The notes under the pieces: model-generated
Seen by the model: only the letters and a program-made list of their open reading frames with translations
The model's database searches: none
What the model was told of the DNA's origin: nothing
Part shown: positions 34,510 to 46,519 of the stretch, piece by piece
Numbering within the stretch: position 1 is the first letter of the stretch
Layout of the letters: every line of letters begins with the position of its first letter
Made by a program: the position numbers and the translations under genes
Assembly (NCBI GenBank): GCA_964035015.1
Contig: CAXIUP010000099.1
Coordinates: 22,501-86,500, forward strand
DNA: 64,000 bases
Direction: 5' to 3'
Source: Corallium rubrum
Taxonomy: Eukaryota > Cnidaria > Anthozoa > Scleralcyonacea > Coralliidae

Positions 34510-35326
34510 AATTTCATATATATATTTCATATAAATCTTATAACTTTAAAAGTTATCTTTATAAGTCCACTCCAAATTAGACATTAGTTTCCCGTCCACC
34601 ACCCGCGTCTCCTAGATAGGGCCGCGTGATTTGTCCATTATTGACCTTTTGTTTCCATTACTGATTAATCTACCAATAAATTGTTTGCATATCAACGTAA
34701 CATTCAACATAAAAAAGCGAAAAAGCGGGTAATTCTTTCGTATTAACCAAGGGTCTGGGTACGAGATTGGTATTAACCGCTGGAATTTAAGAAATGTACG
34801 ACGGTGCACGTTGGTACATATTCGCCCTGGAAGTGAGATTTCAGGGATATGGCATACATTTTAAATAATGGATAATGGTAACGAGCCCTTCGCCCCCATG
34901 CAATTCTCAGGAAAGGGCGGATGGGAAACTAAAGTCTAATTTCGAGTGGCCTAAAGGGGCCTGTCCTCGAAACGCTAAAGTAAAGATTTTAAAAGTTTTT
35001 CTACTGATCGTGTTATATTTCTGATGTTAAGCTTGCGTGGAGGGTGTATGTGTATAAAAATAAAATAAAAACAAAGATGATTTGTTTGGCTTCTTCAGTT
35101 CTTTGTTAATTAATAAAAGTGCATTTGTTGGGTTCTAGCTTAAAATTTAGAGACAACTTTGTTTTTGTTTAAATGATTCACTCTAAATGGGGATTATCTG
35201 ACTGCTTATGAACCAATCAGATTTCAAGTTTTCGTATTGCACCTCTCAGCGCTACTGCCATATAATACTTGTATATTAATAGTCACTTTTTTTTGACAAT
35301 GACTTTGAATATAACCCGTAATTACA
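34508..35326. other. Unannotated spacer
   Basis: No gene or repeat I can support. Short minus-strand frames are not convincing. Confidence 0.4.
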
Positions 35327-35330
35327 TTAA

Positions 35331-36619
35331 TGGCATTGGCAATAAAAATTAAGTTTCTCTAATTTGAAAGAACTCATAAAATTGTAATAGAAGATCCTTT
35401 ACAATTTTTTCGTATCTTTCTTCGTTTTCAATTTTATTTCAATTTGTTTAATATGTAAATGAGATAGCCTCTGACGTCAGAAGCAGGGTACATTATTTTC
35501 ACACGTAGCAAAATCAGTTATATCTCTAAATTTGTTCGACGAAATCACTTTAAACTGTGCACATAAAACCGCCTTGTGACACTGAACATTTCATAAGTGA
35601 TTTTGCTTTGTTTAAAAATACTGCACCCGCTCCTGACGTCAGAGCCCATTCATTTACATATTAAAGTACCTATGAAGTGAAATTTGTTCTTGCTTCATTT
35701 GAAAGAGCATCAAAAAGTACGACAATATGCAGTTTACCGTTCCTTGATATCTTTTATAGTTCCAGAGTTATAAAGATTTAAAGATGTCAAAATGAAGAAA
35801 AAATATGGCACAAACAAATTGCTGATTCAGCGCAAATTGTGACGTCATGTGGTTTGCATGTTAATTTGGTGAATGTTTAAATGAACTATAGCTCAGTTAC
35901 TATGTGTCAGAATCAAATAGACCTTTGCACACATATAGTGCTAGATGAAACACAGTTGATATTATTACCCAGGCGCCTTGCACGGATTTTATGTAACACC
36001 ATGTATTTATCTCTGTGGGCATAATTTTCAAATTATTATAGTACTGAAACGTATTTTAGGCATGCATAGGTATGACAAGCACTTGTCTGATATTATTTTA
36101 TCCTTATCAGGACAGAGAAGGTGGTTTATATATAAAATCCGTGCAAGAGGCCTGAGTACAACAGTGTTACCTTGACAACAAAATGGGTGATATTATCAAC
36201 TGTGTTTCATCTTGCGCTATATGTGTGCAAAGGTTCATTTGATTCTGACACATAGTAACTGAGCTATATATAGTTCATTTAAACATTCACCAAATTAACA
36301 TGCAAACCACATGACGTCACAATTTGCGCTGAATCAGCAATTTGTTTGTGCCATATTTTTTCTTCATTTTGACATCTTTAAATCTTTATAACTCTGGAAC
36401 TATAAAAGATATCAAGGAACGGTAAACTGCATATTGTCCTACTTTTCAATGCTCTTTCAAATGAAGCAATAAAAAATTTAATTTCATAGGCACTTTAAAC
36501 ATATTGAAATATCTTGCAAACTAAGAAAGACACGAAAAAGTTAAAAATCTTCTAATAAATTTCTTTCTAAATAGAGTTCTTTCAAATTAAACAAACTTAA
36601 TTTTTATTCCCAATACCCT
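35331..36619. mobile_element. Outer TTAA-flanked foldback element
   Basis: TTAA at 35327-35330 and 36620-36623. Inverted arms (ATTGGCAATAAAAATTAAG at the left, its near complement at the right) extend about 120 bp. A second TTAA element (35665-36494) is nested in it. The right end lies only 36 bp before a coding exon at 36655. Confidence 0.78.
35665..36494. mobile_element. Inner TTAA-flanked foldback, AGTGCCTATGAA family, ~300-bp arms
   Basis: TTAA on both sides (35661-35664, 36495-36498). The left terminus AGTACCTATGAAG and right CATAGGCACT are inverted, and arms of ~300 bp are about 95% complementary (for example GATATCTTTTATAGTTCCAG). The ~220-bp centre is unpaired. No transposase ORF. 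Confidence 0.87.
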
Positions 36620-36658
36620 TTAAGTAAACAGATAATGCTGCTTTTTCATTGCAGATTG

Positions 36659-39600
36659 ATGGAGAGAATCCTTTTGATCAGAATGGAAAACAGAAATTAT
36701 TTACCCAGAGAAAAGGAGAGCACAAAATGGGCTGCAAGGTTTGCCAGTATTCTGAACAATGTTTCCAGTATTGTTGGACATGTTGTCAAGCTTGGGCAGG
36801 AAACCCACACAGAGGAGGGTAGAAAGTACTTAGCCACTTGTGCAGAGGTTGCAACAGAATACCTAAATTCAGGATCTGATAGACTGGTTCACATGTGGGC
36901 ATGTGCCTTATTCTGTACACGAAAGGTGGGCCCCCATATTGAACTCTTCTTCCTGTACTCAGGATAAAAAAGTGTACTCAACTCATTCACTACAAAGATA
37001 AAATGCATATCTTCATGCCACCGTGTAATACTCTCTATGTATTTATTTTCTATTTATATTTCAGATGGCAAAATACACAACATCCAGGGTTCCAAATGAG
37101 CAATTTTTTGTGCCTGGGGTTCAGCATTTGAAAAGTTGAAAAGCCTAACTTCAGTTTCACAAGTGGGTGTGGCCGTGGGTGTGGCCGTGAGTGTGGTAGT
37201 GGTGCAAATGCCAAAACCATTAACCAATAACCGGATTGAAACAAGTATAAATAAGAAATTAAGGGTATTTTCTCATTGTTTATAGTACATATATATACTG
37301 CCAGTAACAATTAATACATCACGTTAAACTTGCTAACTCATTGCATTGCGTCAGATTTCGGTCTCTTATGGTCCTACTTGACATGGTTAAAAGTGCGAGA
37401 CAAAACAACATTTTCTACATGCATCTGATCCCGAAATAAATGAAACAGAGAAAATAGTTACGCAGAAAATACGCAGGAAAGCCTTCTTTTATCAGTCAGC
37501 AAGTAGGCATTAACGTTGATCCCACGCTTCCGGTCATTCTACGGTGACACAAATTTTAAAATTATAAACCAAAGATCGTCTATCCAAGTGTTGCGCTTGT
37601 CTCGTATGCGTAAACATATCAAGTAATCGTACCTTTATCACGCGCACTGGCTGCACAAGCATCGATGCCTAACATCCACCGACCCCCGACCAAGCCAGAT
37701 TATAATAGAAAACGCGATAAAAACATGGTCTGTCTCGCTGTCGAGGTTTTTAAGTACCGAGTTAAGTGCTCTTTTGGAGCTTTGGAGCTTTGAATTATCA
37801 TATTTCTCATCTGTCAGACTGTTTGCGATAATAGAAATGAATAGTGACCTCGAAACGCTCGCTATCTTGAACTGAAAACTACTACCTCTGAATGTTAAAA
37901 CACTACAATAATATTTACTACCCTCCAGCTAATAAGTACGGTCGTCTAGCTAACAGTTTTTCGTTCCCTTGAGAATTAGAAATAGCGGGGCGGGATTGTA
38001 ATTTAATAGAAGGCTAAGAAGTATGGTATAGTGGATGCGGCAACAACAGTTTTGTAGTGCTATGGCATATTAAAGTCGGTGGAAAATAGAATAGTTATCG
38101 GTCGTAGAGTTGACTAGACTACCGAGTCACGCAAATACTTATCTACTGCGTCTGAAATGCACCAACGTATAATAATATTTCGAAGATTATTCGATATAAA
38201 CATGTAAATCCATTCCTTACTGAATATTCAATAACCTCCAATCTTGGTCGTCACGTCGTGAGTTGACAAAATAAAGAACATCTGCAGACCATAATCCTGC
38301 TAATCATTCTCACGCGATAATCCGAAGTGCAGAGTCAGAGCGAGACGTAAAGGAATGAGAATGGCCTAGATTTCTAGGCGGAGAAGGTTAGGGAGTCTGA
38401 GAACGTCCTAGTTTTTTTGGCGTAGAGCCCGAGAACGTCCTAGAATTGACAAAAACTAGGACGTTTCCAGTCTTCTGCACCCAAAACTAGGACGTGCCCA
38501 GACTCCAAGCTTAGCAGTGGAAAGGCAATGACGTCTTTAACGCGGATGTGTTGACATGTAAAGATGAGTCAACTGTGGTTTGGGGATTAATAAATTAAAC
38601 AAACAGCAGGATATTACAGAACAAAAAGCCAAAGCAATCTGCTAACTATGGGTATTATAATTTATGTTTGATATGTTTTACACTGTATTGCTTTAAAACT
38701 AGACAACCTAAGTTATACTTTCTGCTTGCCTAGTTTTTAAATTTGTTTGCCTAAATTTGAGAAACCTTGTACTAGGGGTTCCCAGGTATAATTGAGCTCA
38801 TCTGGAACCCTGCAACATCTGTTAGTGACAATGATATCCTGGGTCACTTCAGAGATGTGTTGGCACCATATGTCATTGAGAACCAAGTACCACAGACAAC
38901 TGAGCCATTCCTTTCCCCTATCAGCAGACCATCCCGTCAATCAGGGGAGAGACCGGTTAAGGGTTAAGGACATCGAAAACATTCTTTTGCGACTCACAGA
39001 TGGAGAAAAAGAAGAAAATGTACTGATTGACCAAGTTCATAATCAAACATATACAATACCAGTACTGTAGACTGTTATTAAAAGTAACAACCCTTTAATC
39101 CATTGCTCTACTACTGTATAACTTTCAGGTTCAAACTCTCCTGATCTCTGATAAGAGAGGCCGTGCTGGTGATCAAGTCAGGGACGACCCTGTGATTGCC
39201 TTTAGAGTTAACAAAGTGCGGAAAGAATGTAACGCCAAGTCAATAAGATGTAATGCACTAACTAATTTGGGTACTGCAGTATCAACTCTGAATTTAGGTA
39301 ATGATAAAAAATTATCTTTTACACTTTGATCAGACTTAACACAAAACAACTCAACACCACTACAAACATACTGTGATACTGATTACAGGGGTGTCAAGAA
39401 AAAATTGCCAAATAGAAAACAACCCAAATTCCATAACAGTAGTCTTACATTGTACAAAACCTTTTGTATAATGTGATACTTAGTTTCCCCATCCTATGTA
39501 GTAGAATCCCTGTACAGTATTTTACAAAGATAATCCAGTGATGTAAGGAAGTCGTCTGAGAAGATGAAAGGTTGTTTAATGAGTATAAGGAACTGCACAA

Positions 39601-41944
39601 AAAGGAAGATTGGTTTGGACACATTGAAAGAATATTTAGGAGGATGATCGGGTGTAGAGGTTTAGGGAGATCATTGTTGGGAAAAGGGAGATCTTGATGC
39701 AAGGGAGGTCACTATTGTTGAAGGTTAGCAAGGTAGAGGTGAGCAAATAATATCTACTCCGAGCAAAGGATCTACAGTATGGACTGACTTATAGCATGAA
39801 AAATACACAATATTTTAGTGGTGAAATGTCTTTATTCATAAATGATCGACAACTTTAATTTCTTTTATGTTCATATAAATTAGCCCTTTTGACCTTGTTT
39901 TGAAGTAAGAATTCTTTCAAAGTTTACACGTGAAAAAACAAGTTCATAAGGGCTAATTTATATGCATATTAAAAGAATATTAATTTGGTGGCCATTTATG
40001 AATAAGGTCTATTGTGTTTCATACAATTATTAACTTGCCATTCCTGTAATGCCTTTGTAAGTGTACACATACCTCAACTATATGACTGTGATCTTACATG
40101 CAGTACATCCATGTTGAAAAAGACAATGTATTCTCTAATGTTATATTTTTATAGGAAGGGCAGATTGCCAGACCAGGTTTTATTCCCCAAAGAAAGATAT
40201 TTATGTAAACAAACATTGCATAATGGTGAGGAGGACATTATTTTCATCTGATGGCCTGGCAAAGCTAGACAAAGGTTTGCCTTGAATCACCAAAAACATT
40301 TACTTCTCCTAAATATATTAACAAACAGTTCACTTTTATTTACTTCATTACAGCCTGTTTTGGTACATCGTCATGTACAGACGATAATGCTGCAAACACG
40401 TCTACTGCAACCGGTAATGCAAGTCAGGACAATGATAAAACACGTGCATCTACAGTTAGCACAGGTCAGATTTTACAGTAGTTTATAAAATAACATTTTT
40501 ATACTTTGTATATTTTCAATTAAATTCAGAAGGTTGAGTTTGACATCAGTGGCAGAAAATGATGTACATATTGTATAATTTCTGTATATCCTTATTAACC
40601 CTTTCATGCATGGCTTTCAGAGATGAGTAAAATCTTTTCTTCCCCTTGATGAGTAAAATCATCCGGTGTTAGACAGAATAAAAAGATAAAGTTGTTCCAC
40701 AACAACAGTGCACATGAAAGGGTTACAAGGGTCTATATTTTGAACTCTTAATAGTAATTTAATTCCATTGGTTCATGCATAAATTGCTGGAAAATCAAAA
40801 AAATAAAATACAGAACATTATCACCACATACAGGTGTACTACAATAAATACCATATACTTTGTCTCAAGTTGTCAACCCCTTCAATGTGGATGCCCTTTT
40901 AAAGAGACATGTACATGTAGGCAAAGTACCAAAGGGTTGTTCCTTCAATACCATAGTGGTCTGACCTCTCACTTATTTGTATTCCTTTTAGGAATACTCT
41001 GTAGGCTCTGACTTCAAAAGAAGCAGAGTTGCAATTAGTAAAAGCCACATTGGAAAAAAACAGAGGAAGCTCTGAGAGAAAGTGAAAAAAAACACCACCA
41101 ATTGGCTGAATTAATTGGTAGTAGAGATGAAGAGATTTTATGCCTACAAAATGAAATTCTAAACCTGCAGCAAGAGAACAGCAAACTAAAAAGAAAGCAG
41201 GAATCAGGAAAGGATGCCCAAGGTTAGTTGTAAACATTGTATAAAATGTAAGTTAACACTTCTTTAACTCTGTAAGTTAATAATTTTCTTTTTTACTGAT
41301 TATGAAATTATTAGTATGTATATTGTACTGTTCATGTAGGGCTTCCCTTCCAAGTTCACACACTAACAACACCACTTGAACCTCGACAGAAGAAACAAAA
41401 GGCCAAAAACCAAACAAGTACAGGTATGCAAACCCATTATAGTACTTGCATGAAAATATTCAATATTGTTACTTTAGGAACTAATAGCTCAGGACAATGC
41501 TCACCAACACCACTTGAAACAGGTAATAGCTCAGGACAAATATGCTCACCACTTGAAACAGGTAAGTTTATCAGCATCACTAGGAACCTATTGTACATGT
41601 AATCATCTCATTCAGTTTACTTGGAAGTGCACTTCTTCAGATGTGGCAAATTACTGCAATAAATATACACATGTACTAAGAAAAGCTTCCACTGATTGAA
41701 TGTACTGTTCCCATGTGAATTCCCATGTCAAACTTCTTTATTAATTTGTTTATTGAAAACCATATCATCTATTCCTTCCTATGACACTTGTTATTCCAAT
41801 TTCTTAGTATCACCCTTGACCAAGAAAAAAGAAGAAACAGAAAAGAAGATATGTAACATTTGCACTAATGAAAAAAGAAAGGCATCGATGATAAAGTGTA
41901 TCAGTTGTGGCCATGGCAGCATTGCAGCTGTGTTGGGTTATTAA
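36659..41944 (+). CDS. Multi-exon host-like gene, unknown, coiled coil and C-terminal RING-like zinc motif; two frameshifts
   Basis: Exons that I join: 36659-36925, 38776-39019, 39129-39297, 40354-40464, 41021-41222, 41340-41423, 41478-41561 and 41808-41944. Phases agree across every junction (0 for the first two introns, then 1 throughout), about 430 aa. The N-terminal exon reads WAARFASILNNVSSIVGHVV and the second ELIWNPATSVSDNDILGHF. Exon 5 is a coiled coil (LRESEKKHHQLAELIGSRDE...LQQENSKLKRK), exons 6-7 are Ser/Thr/Pro-rich linkers, and the end has CNICTNEKRKASMIKCISCGH, a partial RING or zinc-ribbon-like C4H set. A 7-bp tandem duplication (GTTAAGG twice, near 38958) shifts exon 2, and an A7 run near 41050 shifts exon 5. 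It is a pseudogene or contains sequence errors. The family is not recognised. Confidence 0.6.
37066..38391. other. Intron 1 sequence, nothing recognised
   Basis: No ORF, RNA or clear repeat by eye in this part of the intron. Confidence 0.4.
38392..38506. repeat. Foldback with four GAACGTCCTAG motifs
   Basis: GGAGTCTGAGAACGTCCTAG pairs with CTAGGACGTGCCCAGACTCC. A second internal pair of the motif makes a two-tier hairpin. It lies in intron 1 of the gene above. Confidence 0.8.
39825..40015. mobile_element. MITE with ATTCATAAATGG ends (intron 3)
   Basis: Left TGTCTTTATTCATAAATG and right CATTTATGAATAAGGTC are inverted, and inner TAAATTAGCCCTT/AAGGGCTAATTTA adds a longer arm. Confidence 0.75.
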
Positions 41945-42273
41945 ACATATAAGAATGCTATGAAACATTCCTCTGTTTTTAATTGCAAGAACTGCAAATA
42001 AGGATTGCATAAAGTAACACCTTATCTCACTTCGTTTAGATTAAGCTTAAATAAGATTTGTTTATTTCAAGAAGGCTATATAAATAATATAATATTAAAC
42101 TACATATTTACTAATTGCTTGTTCAGTCTGTATCAGTGAAAAAAATCAGACCTCTGTATATAGATTTTTTTTCCAATTTAGTTTTTACACTTATTTGTTT
42201 TGTAATATAATGTTTGCGGGAATTTCTTTTGTTCTCACAGGGCCATTAACAACTAATGTACCTCATTAGTATA

Positions 42274-42377
42274 TTCATTTTTGCTAATCTTACCTCAGTT
42301 GACGGCAAACCAGGTCTGATTAGAACTAATCATACCCGGTTTGACGCCAACGGAGGTACGATTACGAAAAATGAATT
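42274..42377. repeat. Hairpin repeat ~50-bp arms
   Basis: ATTCATTTTTGCTAATCTTA and CGATTACGAAAAATGAAT end the arms; GACGGCAAACC pairs with GGTTTGACGCC near the centre. Confidence 0.8.
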
Positions 42378-42454
42378 TTAATCAAATAAATCTGAAATCG
42401 CTTAAAATGAACAAAAATATAGAAAACACAAGAACTGTCACCAAACTCTTTAAT

Positions 42455-42760
42455 TTATGCATTATTAGTATTAACGAATACATTAACCGAACCAATGTTA
42501 GCATTGACAATCATACCATCTAGGCTCAAATTATTACATCGCACGTTACCTGTAGTCGCCTCGTACGATACTAATGCCTGACTCAAGACTTCGTCAGAAA
42601 CCTCTGACTCACACAATAGTTCAACAGAGAATTTCTCTTTTAGAGATATTTCTGAATCACAAGAAGAACTTAATGCATCAGATGCTCGCTTCCTCTCAGT
42701 TTCATTTATTGAACGTATGCCTCCTGGCATTCTCGGGAACCGCTTCTTTTTGCCAACCAT
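42455..42760 (-). CDS. Small unidentified ORF or first exon, 101 aa
   Basis: Starts at an ATG (MVGKKKRFPRMPGGIRSINE), with a basic N-terminus then an acidic Ser-rich part (SEISLKEKFSVELLCESEVS). A possible donor (CTACAG|GTAACG near 42550) would make it the first exon of a longer minus-strand gene; otherwise it stops at 42455. No domain is recognised. It converges on the gene ending at 41944. Confidence 0.4.
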   Translation of the reverse strand: MVGKKKRFPRMPGGIRSINETERKRASDALSSSCDSEISLKEKFSVELLCESEVSDEVLSQALVSYEATTGNVRCNNLSLDGMIVNANIGSVNVFVNTNNA

Positions 42761-43006
42761 TAGTATCTTCTTCCGTTCAAAACGTCTTAAAACGTTCCAC
42801 TTCTGTCATCATTCAAAGAATAAACTAGCCTGCGAAGCAGGCTGGGAGGCGCGGGCGCGGAGTGGGCGGAGTTGAAAGAGATCCTGCTACTGAAGCAGTA
42901 ACGTTTTGGACTTATGCGTACAGAATGTACGCAAAAGTTCCATTGGCTAATCCCTTTTAATTAGTAACTTAGGCCTGGTGTTTCTGCAAAATATCGCATC
43001 AGACTC

Positions 43007-43545
43007 TCTCAACTTCAACCTCGTCCCCAGGGCATTTTGCCTCCACGTTGGGAGGTCGGCGAAAATGGCCCTGGCATCGGCTGGTCACGTGACACCCAGA
43101 ATTTTGGGGTGTTTTGGCAAGAAAGTTTATACGGTCTTTGTGTTTCGTTTTTGTATAATACGTATACATGAATAATAAATAAGATATATTTAACGCTCTG
43201 CCGAATCACTCATGTGAACCTCTTTATCATAAATGCAACTGGCTAGTATTATTCATCATGATACTCCCCACGATTATCCAGGATACATTTAAATGTCGGG
43301 AAGAAACATATATCTAATGTTGTTCTTGACTTTAACCAAAGCTATCGTTACAATTCTTTGGATGAACTTCGCAGAGTGGATTTATTGCAATTCATATTTT
43401 GATGAATAAATTACACTGTATCTGAATTAATCAAGTTTTTAAACCGGCCAATCCAATTATAGAATCGACCAGCCGATGCCAGGGCCATTTTCGCCGACTC
43501 CCAACGTGGAGGCAAAATGCCCTGGGGACGAGGTTGTCTCAACTT
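43007..43545. mobile_element. Mutator-like MITE with 9-bp target duplication
   Basis: The body is 43016-43536, with inverted ends starting CAACCTCGTCCCCAGGGCAT, about 67-bp arms. It is flanked by direct repeats TCTCAACTT at 43007-43015 and 43537-43545. A 9-bp duplication with long TIRs is typical of Mutator-type elements. No transposase; the superfamily is inferred from the duplication length. Confidence 0.82.
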
Positions 43546-43871
43546 GGTATTTTTATGACTTTTATATAGTTATTTAATGCAGGGCTGTGATATTTTGAAC
43601 TCCGATGCCGATGGGCTTTCATGTTGACGACTTTTGAGTGATTCCGAGGAGAAAAGAGGTGTGTGTGTGTGAAGTGGCATGGCATAATATTTGCACACAG
43701 CATCTTGTCAGTTGTGGAACAAGGATGGCTAGTAATTTCAGAACTACTCATCACTAAAATATATTGTGTACGTATGTTATCACATTTTGAATGAGCTTTC
43801 ATTTGATGTATAGTTCAAACTCGTTAAAATGTCCAAAATCTGCGAACCGCTGTTCGAAATATAAAATATTA

Positions 43872-43943
43872 CAAATAAACAGGAAGTTGACTTCTCACAA
43901 GTGTTAATAGAGAATTTTAGAATTTTTTAAATAATATAACAAA

Positions 43944-44023
<80 letters not shown>

Positions 44024-44334
44024 AACGGAAGCTATTGAAAAATGCTATTTAGAGTAGAATTTTCTAGGGAAATATTCTTAAAATGGGGAAACATCGGTCA
44101 TTTGATTCATTGTGTGAATGTGTTTAAATATGAATCAGCCATATAAACACATTCACGCAATGAATCAAATGACCGACGTTTCCCCATTTTAAAAATTTTT
44201 CTCGTTTAGCTGAAAACTAGAAATTTCTACTCCACATAGCATTTTTCAATAGCTTCTGTTTGATATATATCTCATTTAAAAAATTCTAAAATTCTCTATT
44301 AACACTTGTGAGAAGTCAACTTCCTATTTATTTG
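43872..44334. mobile_element. Foldback element with a TA microsatellite expanded in one arm
   Basis: From CAAATAAACAGGAAGTTGAC to its complement at the right, arms of ~190 bp pair through AAAATGGGGAAAC and CACATTCAC..GAATGTG. The left arm carries (TA)n at 43946-44021 where the right arm has only GATATATATC. Confidence 0.85.
43946..44021. repeat. (TA)n microsatellite
   Basis: About 37 TA units within the left arm of the foldback. Confidence 0.97.
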
Positions 44335-44336
44335 TC

Positions 44337-44828
44337 CCCGAGCCGGGCGAGGGTGCTAATCTCAACGTGCGTGGAGTCCACTTTACACGCGAGATAAAAA
44401 GCTGAAAGCAATTCTGAAACCTGCTTATATATCTATTTATAAAATAAGGTGTCCTCTACGCACGCTCTGATTGGCTGGACTCCGTGCATTTATAAGAGAA
44501 CATGAATCATGAATGACGTAAAATGGCGTAGAATGGCGTCAGCTGGCCGGAAAAGCCCGCAAAATTCCAAAACTACCTCACATTTAGCTTAGTTTTGCTT
44601 CTTCTTATTTTATAAAAAAAAATAAAACATACCGCTCCTGTGCATATGTACTCTTATAAAGGCACGTTTGACGTCATTTGAACACGAAAGAAGTGTAAAG
44701 GCACTCGGGTTTAAATTTACGTCAGCAAATTATAATCCCCAAGCCTGGGTGAGGTTGCTAATCTCAACACGCGTGGAGTTCACTTACACGCGAAATTACA
44801 CGCAAGTGGGAAAGAAATTCTGCGAGGT

Positions 44829-44830
<2 letters not shown>
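44337..44830. repeat. Spacer with a ~65-bp direct repeat
   Basis: GCTAATCTCAACGTGCGTGGAG at about 44355 recurs as GCTAATCTCAACACGCGTGGAG near 44755, each followed by a TTACACGCGA-type sequence. The rest is unannotated. Confidence 0.6.

Positions 44831-44922
<92 letters not shown>
44831..44922. repeat. (TA)n microsatellite at the PLE boundary
   Basis: About 45 TA units running directly into the end of the inverted PLE copy (TATACGTGTGGG), so it is the likely insertion site. Confidence 0.96.
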
Positions 44923-44924
<2 letters not shown>

Positions 44925-45008
44925 GTGTGGGTTTTTGGTCTACGAAACGCAAAGAGTGCTCGATAACATATAGTTAGAGCAAATATAGATTTTCGCTTAC
45001 CTCAAAAG

Positions 45009-45051
45009 TCTGCTACAGGCTGTTTAATCTAAAAAAGAATCTTCAGGCAGA
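45009..45051 (-). ncRNA. Hammerhead ribozyme remnant (G12 changed)
   Basis: The same fold as at 48995-49037, but the conserved GAAA after stem II reads TAAA (G12 to U on the RNA), so it is predicted inactive. Confidence 0.6.
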
Positions 45052-45130
45052 TGACAATTTTCGAAAACAGGGGGTGCTTATATCCTTCTTGTCGGAACGT
45101 GGGAGTGTGGGGGCGAAACAATACATGCAT

Positions 45131-46446
45131 TCATGGCTTTGTTGCGCTGTTTGCGCGGAATTTGTGTCGATGACGACATTGACTGATAATTTCTGCTCTT
45201 TTGTTGAGTAAACAATTCTTGTTTTTATCTTTCAAAATATAAAATTTTTCTTCTAAACATAAATTACATCGTTTTGAACCTCCCGTGTACGAAATAGAAT
45301 GTTTTAAAATTTGCCAATTGATACTAAAATCCTTATTGTTTTCTTTCAATGCCCAAATATATTTCGAAAGTTCGGTGTCGTTTGCATGCTTTTTATGCTG
45401 AAAAGATTTAGTGTGGTTGGCCAATCGCTCTTTGAATGTGCTTGAAGTCATGCCAATGTAATTCTTGATCGTGTTTGTGTTGTTTACTGTGACTGTTGCT
45501 TTGTATACTATGTCCCTAGTCATGCATTGTTTTCTAAGTGGACAATTCGTGTTTTTCTTACAATTGCAACTGCTAGTGTCCTTATCCTGTGGCATGTTAT
45601 TCCTAGATATGTGTGCATTGTGTTTAGTGATTATTGACTTAACATTGTTCATGCAGCTGTAACTTACTTTGACTGTGTTTCTGTTAAAAATCTTATGGAG
45701 CTTGTGGTGTGGTGGGAAGTGCTTGTCAATTAGGTTTAGGAAATTACGTCCTATGTTTGTGCTTACACTCTTGCTAAAAGGTGGGTTGAACCAAGTGATG
45801 TTGCGTTGCCTATTCCTGCGTGGTTGCTGTGCTGTGTGTTGAGTGTAGCTAAGATCATGATCAAAGTTGCTGTGCCTAAGTGCGTTCTGATATATGGGTG
45901 CAGATTCCTGAAAAACTTGTTCATCTGACGAGAGAAGTGCAATGCGCTTGTTGATTGATGCAGGTAACTGTCTTGTGATGCTTGGTGGGTGGTTAGAGTG
46001 CTTATTTATGTAAAGCGGATCGTCATTGGGCTTCCTATAGGGCCTATAATTTCCATTGTTAAGGTCGAAAGTTACATCTAAAAAGTTTACTATGCGTAAA
46101 TTTGATTCGGCGGTAATTTTTAGGTCAAACTGCTCGAAAATTTTGTGGAGTTCTTTCCTTGTTTTGTCTGCTAAACGTGCTGATTTACTTTTTATAATAG
46201 CTAAACCGTCATCTCTATATAGGCCAATACTTTCTTTGCCAAATTTCTTACTTAGGTGATTTAAAATGAAAAGGCCTACTAACTCACAAACTTCCGCGCC
46301 GTCGAAACAACCCATGGTAACGTCAAACAAACTATTGCTATCTTTTTTTATCCATGAAATTCCGGTATTGAAAAGGAGAGATTTTCTAGCGTGTTTTATT
46401 ATTGAAATATTGTTTTCAGTTATAGTAGCCAAATTCGAAGCCCAAC
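45131..46446 (-). pseudogene. 5'-truncated PLE RT-GIY-YIG ORF (inverted copy)
   Basis: Open for 433 codons but begins downstream of RT motif A, so the palm is incomplete. Motif B (MGCFDGAEVCEL), motif C (YRDDG), the Cys cluster and GIY-YIG remain intact. Without an ATG and half its RT, it cannot make an active enzyme. Confidence 0.9.
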
Positions 46447-46519
46447 AAAAGAGCAGAAATTATCAGTCAATGTCGTCATCGACACAAATTTCGCGCAAAC
46501 AGCGCAACAAAGCCATGAA

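Larger units (their letters stand above)
44921..46446 (-). mobile_element. Inverted, 5'-truncated Penelope-like element copy
   Basis: The reverse complement of the array unit, from the 3' terminus (CACACGTATA at the TA tract) back to mid-RT. It meets the plus-strand array at 46446 with a CAA microhomology: the inverted copy ends ...AAGCCCAA and the array begins CAAAAGAGCAG. A head-to-head truncated copy next to tandem copies is a described feature of Penelope insertions. Confidence 0.93.

Noticed and set aside
37050..37310. Minus-strand 86-residue ORF
   Set aside because: Proline/histidine-rich stretch from a GTGTGGCCGTG direct repeat; no support as a gene.
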